Below, piece after piece: positions 12,513-23,604 of a stretch of DNA of 64,000 nucleotides (the first letter of the stretch is position 1; the number at the start of each line of letters is the position of its first letter). The translations under genes and the position numbers were made by a program. The notes beneath the pieces are model-generated. The model saw only the letters and a program-made list of their open reading frames with translations, was not told where the DNA came from and ran no database searches. The DNA comes from Musa acuminata AAA Group. Its lineage: Eukaryota; Streptophyta; Magnoliopsida; Zingiberales; Musaceae. Location of the stretch: the NCBI RefSeq assembly GCF_036884655.1, contig NC_088340.1, positions 6,717,501 to 6,781,500 on the forward strand. The letters run 5' to 3'.

Positions 12513-12522
12513 GCCACGTGGC
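12513..12522. promoter_or_regulatory. Perfect palindromic G-box upstream of the BAM9-like gene
   Basis: GCCACGTGGC, a full 10-bp palindrome with the CACGTG core bound by plant bZIP and bHLH factors. It lies about 125 bp upstream of the BAM9-like ATG. That position favours it as a regulator of that gene; the divergent SANT gene starts more than 1.3 kb away. Confidence 0.5.
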
Positions 12523-13841
12523 AACTAATCCGCAACAGAGCTACAAATCCTATTTATTTGGGATTGAATGACATATATACCCTCGACTACCGGATCATCT
12601 CCCTCGAAGAGGTTCGGCAATTTGGTGGTTTTTGGTAAAAGGCTGGATTATAATTGGAAATTGGAAAGGACGCGTGGCAGACAGAGCCGACACGGGAGTT
12701 TCCAGACGCCTGAGCAGCTGTGGAACACCAAACAGAGACGACCACCAATTGGGAGATCGAAGTGAAGGTTTGGGAAACGTGGCGAAGTGTCTTCCGGTTA
12801 CTATCACGAACGGAAAAGTGCCCTCGGGTAGCTGATTCGTTGCCTGGCGGGCTCCAGAGCGAGGAAGAAGGCCAAGGAGATACGTGGCTTTCGGCTTTTG
12901 GTGAAGGCGGAAGGGCACCGTCACCGGCGGCTACGACACTGGCTATACGGCACTATCCAGTGCCGGAGGGAATCTCCTCAAGCGCACCTTGTCTGACACG
13001 TCACCAGACTGAGACGGCAGCGATACTGTTGTTTAGGCTCTTCTTGCATTTATCCCCCTACGAGTTATCTATTTCGGTATATACCTTTACTAGTCATTCT
13101 TGAATTAGACTGATGAGAAATCTGCTGTTACTGTTGACCTGATGTCAAGACATTTGGGGTTGCTTCTTCCCATGGTCATCATTTAAGTGTTCATGGGAGT
13201 GGAAGGTGGGCATGCCAAAAAGTGCCAAAACTCTTCACTCATCAGTCCAATCCACCAATTGTTGAAGGAAGAACAATCAACACCATCAAGTGGGCAATCA
13301 GGGGATGAATTGTGGATTGGCATCCAACAAGATAACTATTGATGCAGGTATAATAAATCATTAAGGATAAGTTTGTTTTGCTTCAATTGTGTTGGATCCA
13401 ATACAAAAAAAACTACTGTTCAATAAATGGAATAATTACTATATTTTTTATTTAAAATATTTAATGTGTATAGTCTTGAAATTAAACATGCTATCATTAT
13501 AAAGGTTTAAAGAATATTAATATTAATTAGAATCAAAATATCTCTATTGTATCTGTGAAATGATTCTAAGCAACGAAGATTGTTTATAAGGATATCTGTA
13601 TATGTCAAACTAAAATTTATTTCTAATTTTTGGATGGTATATATATCACCTAAATAAATATTTAGACCGACGCTTATAAGGCCGACTCAAATTGAGCTGA
13701 TCGATCTATTTGGGCCAACTCCAATTGGACCGACTTAATTTGGGCCGACTAATAGAACTAAACCAACCCGGATTGTTTGAACTGTTCAAATCCACCCCCC
13801 GCCCCCTTCTCTCTCTCTCTCTCTCTCTCTAGCCCCGGAAA
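12523..13841. other. Shared upstream region between divergent BAM9-like and SANT genes
   Basis: The left half (12570-13020) is moderately GC-rich and carries overlapping short frames on both strands without a domain. The right half (13340-13700) is AT-rich. Three similar GGGCCGACT/GGCCGACTC-like units occur at about 13679-13750. A pyrimidine tract (CT)n at about 13808-13831 sits just before the SANT gene start, in its presumed 5' leader. Confidence 0.4.
13808..13831. repeat. (CT)n tract in the 5' leader of the SANT gene
   Basis: About a dozen CT repeats ending roughly ten bases before the ATG at 13842. Pyrimidine-rich leaders are common in plant genes. Confidence 0.8.
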
Positions 13842-16800
13842 ATGTCCAAGAAAATGGCGACCACTGCAACCCCCGTCGACGGCAGTGGCGGCGGCCGTCA
13901 ACTCCGGTCTCATCGAAACCCTCTTCCCAGATCGCCTCGATTCCGATCCCAGACGAGTCACGAAACCGTCGTTCTCGCTCTACCCACTTCCCTGCGCAGC
14001 AGCAAGAAGACGAAGCAGCAAAAGAAGCGGCCCAAGACCGCGCCCTCGGAGAAAGAACATACGCCGACCTGCGGCAGGAATAGGCGGTTGCCTTCGGCCT
14101 CACCGGACGCAGCGCCTCAGAGCCGGAGAAGGTCGCCCAGATTTGCCGCCAGCGCGGCGAAGTGCGAGAGTGACATGGGGTCAAGTGGAGGAGGAGGGAA
14201 AGAGATTGTTCCTGCTTCGAGGAACGTGCGGCCTTCGAAGCCAGTCGGAGCGCCTCAGATTCCGAGGAGATCCCCGAGGTTAGCCTCTATTGCGGCTGTT
14301 CACGCGAAGCAAGACGGGGTTCTTGATTTGGGCGGAGGAGGGAACCCGGTGGAGGGTGCGGAGAAGGAAGGTGGGGGAAACAAGAGGACGAAAGTAGAAG
14401 TGAGGGCGGAAGAGGGGAAGGAGGTAGTGGTAGGAGCATCAGAGCATTGTTGTGGCCCCGAGGAATGGACGGAAGAGCAAGAGATGGCATTGCGGAAGGC
14501 TTACTTGTCGGCTAGGCCGTCGCCACATTTCTGGAAGAAGGTCTCCAAGATGGTATTTTTCCTTGAATCCTTCTTCTTTCCGATTCAATTTTCTTGTTGT
14601 GCTTCAGGTCCTCTGTGTTTTGGCGGACTCTAAATTTATCTGACAGGTCTTGTCGTCGATTAATTTGTTCTACACTGTGCAATAGGATCGACTAATCTGT
14701 TATGCTGATCTTTGTTCCAATCCTTGATGAGGCTGTTCTGTAGGATTTAGAACCTTTAGATTTACTGATTGATTCAAATTGTTTGAATAGACTACTTTGC
14801 TGAAATCTCAATGGAGGTCAGCATTGCCTTCAAATAAATGATGTCATTGGGTAGCTCCAAGTTTGACAATCTCTTTCTGCATTTACCTAATTCATTTTCA
14901 TCACTAGATATTTTAGAATTGCTTCTTCTTGTGTGCTTCTTGTTTAATTTCCACAGCTACATTACATCCCCAAATAGTGACGTCTATTAGTGCTAAAATG
15001 CACACACAATATTTAGAGAGAAAATTTATAATAAATATGTTTCTCCATGATATATATATATGAATTATAATATATAAGATGAAGCAATGAAGTATTTACA
15101 GCATGAAATTTGTAAGTTTCTTATCACCAAAGAGTCTTTGAACATATTAAGAAGCACATTTACAGTACTTATTTCATAATCTGAATAAAGTAAATTGATA
15201 AGCTTTGCGCATCTTTTCCCAGCAAAGGAATAAAATCTCACATTGGCACAGCATGTGCATTTTCCTTTTTGCTGATGATTGACATTGCTGGCAAATAAGA
15301 GAACAGCAAGCTAGAAAGTAAAATAAGAAATTGTATCTAGTGATGCATGCCGGATCGTTCTGATTTTCCTCATAGAAAGTAGAAATAAGAACTATTACTA
15401 GAACTGACATCATGCAGGAGAATTCATTTTTGTGAGGAACAAGTCAGGCTTACATGATTGAGATGATAACTAGGCCTTCTGGTGAAGTGCATCATATATC
15501 ATGCCTTTCCATGGCAGTGCTAATTACTGCATTATAACAAGGAAAAGGCTTTGACATATGTGGAATATGAAGGAGATTTCTTATGCAAAGTTTGCTTGTA
15601 GATGATAGTGCCAACAATAGCTTCATGGAGCCTTAGGCTTAATATGTTATTTGGTATCTGGTTCTAAGTTTTAGATCTTTTTGATGATCATGGTGAACCA
15701 CAACTTTCGAGAGCGGGCCTTGATACAAGGGTAAGATTGCTCCTTTGTGTCCTGGGTGACCAAGATTTGAGTCATGGAAACAGTCTTTTTAAATATTTAA
15801 AGATAAGATTGTGTATATTGACTCTCCCCAGGTGAGAGCCTCGTCTACTGAGTATTTCCTTTAGTAAATCATAACTTTTGTTCTAATTGATGAATAGGAG
15901 TAATAAGTGAATTTGCTAATTTTTTAGCTCTATGCAGCTTTCACATCTACGTCCACATCCACTACTTCCCTTTAATCCATGAGCCATTGAGGATATCCCT
16001 AAGGGTGAAATCCAGTGCAAGCAAAATTACAAATAAAGTGAGGTCCAATTCATAAGGAATTCTATTTTAAAATTTTCAGTGGGCACTTCCAGTGAATCAA
16101 GCTGTCAACAGCATAACCTCTGTGTTCAGAGTTTTGAATCCTTATGCTTACATTTCAGGAAACCAGAAGTAGCAGTTCAATATTATACTGTTAATTCTGA
16201 TACATCCTTAATCTGCCATGACAAATAACATAACAAAATATAATGTTAATTGTCAGTTTTACTGAAATTGATGTATTGCACTTGACTCCGAATTATACAG
16301 TTGAGTCATGAATGCCAATAATTGCTATTGTTCATATGAATCATGGTTTTATATTATAAACACTGTTACTGTAATTATGAAGTCTTTATAATTACAAGGA
16401 CATGGTTGTCTATGTACTTAGCCATGTAATTTTTAGCTTGCTATTAGGCATTGCAGTAACAGTGTTTCCAAACCCAGATTAACAAGTGACTTTTTCTCAA
16501 TTGAAATGTGAATTGTGATATTCCATATATCTACAGGTACCAGGAAAATCTGCTCAAGAATGCTTCAACAGAATCCACACGGAGATTGCAACTCCACCCC
16601 AGCATCAACCTCGTTCAAGAGCAATCAAAAGCAATTGGTCTCCAATAGGAAACGTTACCTTTTCAGACAAATCTGTGGACAATATGAAGCTGAAGGTCAA
16701 AAGGGCAAGGAGCGGCAAACAAAAGAGTCTTGTTGCACAGAAGACAGTGAGGCACTTGCTAAGGCAGCACTGCTTGGCGGATCAAACCAAGGAAGCAGAT

Positions 16801-17292
16801 TATTTCTCGGTTCTCGAAACTTCACCAAGTGCATTAGCATTAGATTTGCCCGAGATCACATCCCCTGGAACACCTGATCGTATGTTTACCAATGCTGGTT
16901 TCCTCTTGAAGTGCAGTGAGAACTCTACATCAGCTGCTCATAAGAGGCTCTTGTCACGGTTCAAGACCAGTAATGCAGATCCAAGTCCTGAGGTTCTGAA
17001 GCAGATTAAAAACGTGGCCTTGCACGAGAAGTACATCGACCATCTACATTGCAGAGAAGCAAGAAGAAGAGCACATACTAGGACAGCAAACTCTGTTGCT
17101 GCTGGTATGTACAACAAGACCGGTAACGATCCAGAACCTGGAGTTCTGAAAGCCGCAAGAGCTGCTTTGATCGCTGAAGCGAACGAAGCTATCACTCATT
17201 ACCAATTCGTGCAATCAAACTTCGTAGATCATGAGGACGATGGTGCTACATCTGATAACCTTGATGGTAATTCTGATAATGATGTTGTATGA
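13842..17292 (+). CDS. SANT/Myb-like domain protein with repeated SPRF/L motifs
   Basis: Two exons, 13842-14552 and 16537-17292, joined in phase 0 by a 1.98-kb intron, encode 488 residues. A SANT/Myb-like helix bundle spans residues 209-251 and is split by the intron: WTEEQEMALRKAYLSARP, HFWKKVSKM, then VPGKSAQECFNRIH. The spaced tryptophans and the VPGKSAQ-C turn are typical of plant SANT proteins that act in chromatin or transcription complexes. The N-terminal 200 residues are basic, low in order and carry three short motifs: PRSPRF at 29-34, RRSPRFA at 96-102 and RRSPRLA at 142-148. A putative nuclear signal is KKTKQQKKRPK at 55-65. The C-terminal half has an acidic tail. A second in-frame ATG at 13854 is possible. 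I do not recognise a named orthologue; binding of DNA or histones is inferred from the fold only. Confidence 0.75.
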
Positions 17293-17568
17293 TGAGGAAG
17301 TGATTTAGGCCCTACAATGAAGTCTTGGTTGGTGTAAACACACACATTCATCAATAATCCACATCTTAGTTGATATTTTGAAGCAGGATTTTGGTGGTCT
17401 GATCAAAGGCCGAGATGTTTTATGCTAATTGTTTTATCTTTATTGCTATAACATCAAATACACAAGTATTATATCAATGATGCCAACATCGGCTGCTGTA
17501 CCAAACTATAGGTTCTCTCGGCATGTATTTATACATATATATGCTCTCTCGAATCTATCAGTCCTCTT

Positions 17569-18316
17569 TTATTCATCGAAGTCGAATCTGGCATCGTTTT
17601 TGTTGTGGATTTTGCAAATGGCCCTCGTCTGAAGCTGCATATTATAACATCACATCTATATTCAGATCATTCTACCACAAAAGAACAAAAACAAATTACA
17701 AAAAAGAGTTTAAGCTAATGTTCTTTTATATATATACACGTCAAAGTAGCAGCATGCATCACTCTATGATGAACAGTAGACGTTCTACGAAGCACAAGCG
17801 TGTCTCTGATACATACCTGACGATCGGGAGAGTGGAGGATGTACTCGTTCATCAACCAACCAGTCTTGGTGACGAACCCCGTCGATCTATTCTTGAGGTT
17901 GAACGCCAGCGACGTCTTGTGCCCAATTACCTCCGCGCCATTGTGGATTGGAACAAGCGGAGATTTGCCATACCAGAAGCCCGCCCCGGCCGTCCGCCTC
18001 ACGTGCGCTGACGTACTACTGCTGCCGCCTCTGTCGGCGGCGGCGCTCATCCTATGCCTCGGCGTGTAGTAGTAGCCTGCGCCTTCTGCACCGTCCACAA
18101 AATCTCTTGCAGATCATGCTGGTAACGAAGTGGATCGATCAAGTAAAGATTGGCATGCTTACCGGGTAGATTCCATGGCTCGGTTTGGTAGATGTCGGAG
18201 TGGTGGATTTCGCCGGGTGGCACCGGGAGGCCGTCGACGAGCGGGCGGAGGAAACAGCTGATGACCTCCTGGTCTGTGGGCACAAACCTTATGCCCGGGG
18301 GGAACGGCCCTGCCAT
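17569..18316 (-). CDS. Short NAC-domain protein, atypical DNA-binding region
   Basis: NAC proteins are plant transcription factors. Minus-strand exons 18163-18316, 17817-18085 and 17569-17634 join in phase to 489 nt and 162 residues. Subdomain A reads PPGIRFVPTDQEVISCFLRP and subdomain B IHHSDIYQTEPWNLP. Subdomain C begins YYYTPRHR. Subdomain D reads GAEVIGHKTSLAF, then TKTGWLMNEYIL, and exon 3 gives subdomain E, RAICKIHNKNDARFDFDE. The intron positions are those usual for NAC genes. Two things are odd. The protein ends right after the NAC domain, with no activation region. The conserved WKATG block is replaced by FWYGKSPLVPI, and the segment after TPRHR is a Ser/Ala-rich stretch. DNA binding may be weak or absent while dimerisation surfaces remain. 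A NAC-like pseudogene is less likely because all frames and splice sites are intact. Confidence 0.8.
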
Positions 18317-18395
18317 ATTCTTTTCTTCTTTACTATGGTTAGTCTCGGAAGAGCTCGAGGGAGATGATGAGAAGGTATAGCTGCTACTGCTGTGG

Positions 18396-18402
18396 TTATA
18401 TA
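18396..18402 (-). promoter_or_regulatory. TATA box of the short NAC gene
   Basis: TATATAA on the minus strand, about 80 bp upstream of the ATG at 18316, a normal spacing for a short plant 5' leader. Confidence 0.55.
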
Positions 18403-19784
18403 GACAGAGGCGGCGGCGGAAGCCTACTCGAATTCGGATACACGTATCTAAGACTCGTTTCCTAAATCGGATTCCATACTGATTCGGATTCGAATCGTGC
18501 CAGGAAACCGTTTGACTTCGGATGAGATGACGTGTGGCCGAATCCGACATGGAAATCAATTCATCGATCTGATCTAATTTTATTCCCCACAAACTTCACA
18601 GCAAGCATGAAAGTATTTAAAATATATGTAGTATTATATTATATTATATTATATAAGGTTTTAATATATCTTGTATTTTACAAAATTTATAGATAATATA
18701 CTTTCCTCCAGCATATATGCCAGTCCAAATATTAAGGGTCTTCACATAGGGTTAGCCACTTCTCATTATGATTAACAGTAGCTACTTTGAATTATATATG
18801 TAAATACCTAAAATATCTTTAAATATCTACATTCACTTATAATTATGGCTAAGATTAGTTAATTTAAATTATACTATATATATATATACCTAAATTTTTT
18901 TTTGTATTTTCACAATATAGAAATTCCCAAAAGATTATGATGAAAATTAATTATTTTCAATTATATATAAACCTAAAATATACTTAATTTTTTTTATTAA
19001 TTATGGTTAATATTAGCTAGATTGCGTTAAAAGAATATATATGACACTAAATTTTGAGTGTTGGGTTTGCTTGTGGGAACAGCTGAACATAACTCTTGGG
19101 GTTTTCTCATGGGCATAGTCAAACATGAATTCTCATAGAAGCATAAGTGCATTTCTAGGATAGGATATGGTTGAGATTGATTTCAGATAGGTATTACAGA
19201 AATTATAATTAAGTACATGATCAACATAGGATCATATGGGTTCCGCACTGACAAACATAATGTAATTACAAACTTCAACAAATAATACATTTTTTGAACA
19301 TATACATATCACTAAAAATTTTAAGATCATCCACATTTACCTCTTCTGTTAACAAATTCTGTAACAATTTGGATTGATGTTGATCTGATTGATCTACTGT
19401 CTTTTTGCTATCATAGCTGCTACATCTTGCCACTTAAAACATCGATTTCCACAAATTTTTGCATAGGAACAAAATGATAGCCCTTCACAAATTCTAGGGG
19501 TTCAGGGAAATGTTCTATAGTTATTACTCTTGAGAAACATCTGATCATTCCTTACAAATTTATCGTGTACTTACAACAAAACATATAATTAGAATATAGT
19601 CAACACTGCTACATAAACTTCAACTACTCACAGAACTACGATGCATGCCATGATACAAACAATCACTTGAGTGTTCATTTTTTTGCTCGATAGCACTAGA
19701 CTGTCTTGGTAGAGATAAGAGACGAATGCCCATAGTGCAGTTGCTATCATGAATGAATCTTCTGGACATAACACCCATCCATGT
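18403..19784. other. AT-rich intergenic DNA between NAC and CONSTANS-like genes
   Basis: From 18600 to 19050 the sequence is dominated by A and T with several copies of similar 'ttatatataaacctaaaatat'-like phrases (near 18790, 18880 and 18960), probably an old local duplication. No coding sequence is seen. The right end must contain the 3' untranslated region of the CONSTANS-like gene, which is on the minus strand. Confidence 0.45.
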
Positions 19785-22700
19785 TTACTGACTAGGATTC
19801 GTCTTGGCAAAACGACCCTTGATTCTTAGCCTGCTGTCAGCTCGAATCTTTCGTGATTCATACCTTATGAGCTTGTTGTATCTGCTTAGTTGACAAGAAA
19901 AGCAAAGCGAGGTAGCAGTAACTACAAGTTCAGAAATAGGAATTGTCGTTTTCATCAACAGAAAAACTGCAGTATCTACTTTCCAGAAACAAGGAGAGAA
20001 AAATTATTAATCTAAACTCACTTTCGTGTCTTTCTCTTCTCCTGATAGCGCAAAATTACAGAGTTGCGGTCTGCACGAGCTAATTTATAAATGCCTTTGA
20101 GAGGCAAATGTTGCATCTCATCTTGAGGAACAAACTCCACATGGTCTGTGTTTGTATCATTGCCATGACTTTTACATGCATTCGCTTCAGCAGCCTCATT
20201 CAGTGATGACAAGTTTACGGCAGAAGAGGTTCTGGGATATTCTCCAGGAGGATTTAACAAGCCAATTGTAGTGTTAGCTTCACGACAATCAATCTGGTTA
20301 CCTTCAAGTGTAATATCCTGCAAGAAGAAACAAGGGTTTGTATCACCGCTTCTAAACAAGAAACATTTTTTACGGCATTGTTCTGAATATTTCTCAAAGT
20401 GCCTGTTAATTTCTCTAGTTTTTGCACAGATGCAAGAATTAATAGTTTCCTGCTATGCATAATTTGACAACCATAAAGGCCAATAGGTCCTGTTATAAAA
20501 GGATGGTGGTAATATCTGTTCAACACAGTTGCAGAAAAACCACCAACTAATCAGCACAAGCAGATAATTCACACATCAAAACCTTGAGGGAGAAGAAATT
20601 GCAGAAAGCTAAGTTAAATAAAGGCAATAGTTGATAACATCAGAAAAGAAAATAAATATCATTTTGTCAATAAATATCATAACAAACAGCAGGAAGTAGA
20701 GAATAGAGGAGGGAAGCTAAAAAGAGAGGCAAAGAGGGAAATGAGAGCAACATTAAAAAGTGAATGCAAAAAAGAAAATTAAATCAGGCCAAAATTTTCA
20801 ATATTCCAATAAAAATACACAGGAGGTATAGTTTTCTTCCATTATCTTTCTCTATGCATCACTAGCCTCAATCTACACTAGCTCAACTTACTTTATATGT
20901 AAGAAAAGGCATAAATAAGGAAAATTATTCATAAGATTGAATTATTCATAGTCCATGTATGATAATATTTATCAATAATAATTATGCATAATCATATCAA
21001 TGATTCTAATCCAAATATTATTTCATTAGTATTAATAAGGAAAATTTTGACATCATATTTCTCAGGGTAAGGACTGAATTTTATTCCAATAAGAAAGACA
21101 AGCAAGTGGAAATAGGCCAACAAATTATTAAGTAATGTATATTGGCTATCAGCCTGACTAATGAAGTGCCTGAGGGATCTCCTTTTTCTCACCAAACTAT
21201 AATATAGTCAGTCACATAATTTAATAAAAAAACACATAAACAGAAATTTAAGCTTTCCAGGAATATACTATTAAACAATAATTAAAAGTTAAGATATGCA
21301 TCTTTAATAATAAAAGAGAGAAGGTACAAATGAACCCATGACTTCCAATTCCCATTCAGAAATTTTCACAAGCTTCACACATGTTAATATTTTTCCCAAA
21401 GTAACTGCACAAGACCATTAAAAGCAAGAGTATGCCCTAAAAAACTATTTAAGGAAGTAAAAAAGAAGTTAGCGATATTTTAAATAGATTCCTGTCAAAG
21501 TAATAATTCCAATAATAGAAGTGACACAGAAAATTTTAGAAAATCTGGAAACATTAGAAATCTTCATATCAGAAATTTATTCGAATTTTTCCTTTAACAG
21601 ATTGATTGTCATGAGATGGGAACATATGATGAGGGAACAATAACATCTTAACTTTCAAGAAGATCTTGGTCTTCTTCAGATATTCTTTCAACTTTCAAAT
21701 TTGAGTTGTTGCACCACATGATATCAAGCAAACAAGATAAGTTCATCAAATTGAAATACAAGATTTCTTTGTACCATTTCAAGAAAATTAACAAGCATAC
21801 TATATAGAAAATAAATCAGAATAACATATATTGCAATTCGACCCATTTCATGGGTCTAAAGTTTGCAAATAAAGCTGAAGAACACTCCAAAGATGCAAAA
21901 AGGAAGAGCAAACCTCATGAGGAGTTGTGACATTCCACGAATTATTTGAAGCCGGGCCGACATTCCACGAATTATTTGAAGCGGGGCCCAGATAATCAAT
22001 TTGAATATTTTGTTCTGAAACCCAACCATAGGATTCCATTATTGGTGCAACAACTTCATGATAATCATTTGTACCACTTTCAAGCTTTATAAGATCACGA
22101 ATTTGCTGAATTATCTCTTCTTTATGTTTCCCACAAGTTGAATTTCGATGCTGTTGCAAAAAGAAGACCCCAAAAAGTAAATATCTTACCCTAGATAAAC
22201 TAATCAATCATAAATTTCTTTAGGAAATCAGAAAAATGGAACAATTTTTTATTGGAATTAATTGTTCAATAATGACTATGAAAAGACTCATGTTTAGAAG
22301 CTAAGCAGCAAAAACAACACTAAGAACATTAATAGTATATACAGCAAAAACAAGAATGAAGTTAAACTAGCAAGTCCTATTTCCGTTCATATATTAAGGC
22401 CTAAATGTTAGTACCCATAAGTCAAAACATGTGAAAGTTATTCAAAAGTATACTGCAGAACAGTCTGATAGAGAGTTGAAAATTCGTGCAACAATTTATT
22501 GGAATATTTGTTGGGACCAGATGAGTTGCCAACCTGTTGTTATGTGTCAACTATCATCCACAGAATAGTACCCATGCTCATCCTTTCTCAGTGAGCACTT
22601 ATTGCAACTCAACTTGTTCCATCATCACCAAAACATTAAGGTGCAACAATTTGACTAATCCATACAAAATTAGAAAAGCAATAGCAAACCGAAAGATCAG

Positions 22701-23604
22701 TGAAAGATGAGAAAAATAAAATTACGATCATTTTTTGTTTTTATTTAGACTTCCAATTTTGTGTCTCCTTAGTATCGTTAACATCATGCAGATTCATTTA
22801 CATGCTTTCTCGCTATATGCTACTACTATTCAAGCTCTTTTCTGAAAAGGAGGAGGAAGAAATTCTTTATTTCAGGAAATAAGACATTAATTTGACATAT
22901 ATGCAATTGTTTCTGTAAATTCAAGTCATCAAACAAGCAAATCAGCAATGAAATTCTAGAAAAGAATGAGAAAGAAGAGCACAAAGAGACCAATTTCGAT
23001 TTGATTGACATACCTTTGGCAAGGGAGGCATCCCCATAGCATGAAACCCATGACTAGCAGTGGTAGGCACTATAAAATCCTCGAACCTAAGCACCGGCTG
23101 CGCCTCCCACACACTCCCGTCCTCCACCAGGTAGTCACCGACGTCATCCGCCTCCCCTTCCAACACCTCCTTCTCGTCCCCGCCAACCCCGAGAGCCGAC
23201 ACGAGCTTCCCCGCCGAGGGACACCCAGAGAAGCCCTCGACGGGTCGGCGGTCGTGCAGCAGCCCGGCACGCCCGTGGGCGTCGAAGTCGCAGTTGGCGC
23301 AGAGGAGAGCCCGGCATGAGGAGCAGTGGATGGCGGAGGGCTCCGAGCGGCAGGCGTCGCAGAGGAGCGCGCGGCAGTGGCGGGACGACACGGAGTTGGC
23401 TGCGTGCACGTGGCGGTCGCAGGCGAGGCAGAGCCGCGCCGCGTCGGCCCGGCACCACAGCAGGGCCCTCGCCGCCCCGCAATAATCACAGCTTTCTTCT
23501 CCAGTCCCGCCCCTTTCTCCTCCTCCTCCTCTTCCTCGCCCTATTTCTTCTTCTTCTACTACTACAGCTACCACTGGTGCTGTTGCTTCTCCCTCTTGGC
23601 CCAT
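19785..23604 (-). CDS. CONSTANS-like protein, two B-boxes plus CCT domain (COL9/10 group)
   Basis: A B-box zinc-finger transcription regulator of the family that controls flowering time and light responses. Minus-strand exons 23014-23604, 21914-22150, 20022-20317 and 19785-19881 join in phase to 1221 nt and 406 residues. B-box 1 is at about 39-80 ([13 protein letters not shown] ... [10 protein letters not shown]) and B-box 2 at about 82-120 ([13 protein letters not shown] ... CDFDAHG). The middle contains [14 protein letters not shown], a block typical of this subgroup. The CCT domain occupies about 357-400: [14 protein letters not shown], then [20 protein letters not shown], split by the last intron. 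A 30-bp tandem duplication inserts [10 protein letters not shown] twice in exon 2. The N-terminal acidic and Gly/Arg stretch before box 1 is low complexity. Intron 2 is 1.6 kb and no further exon is evident in it. The family is certain; the exact paralogue is not. Confidence 0.9.
21929..21988. repeat. 30-bp tandem duplication inside the CONSTANS-like coding region
   Basis: Two adjacent 30-bp copies, 21929-21958 and 21959-21988, differ at a single base. Being a multiple of three, the duplication adds ten residues ([10 protein letters not shown]) without shifting the frame. The near identity indicates a recent event. Confidence 0.95.
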
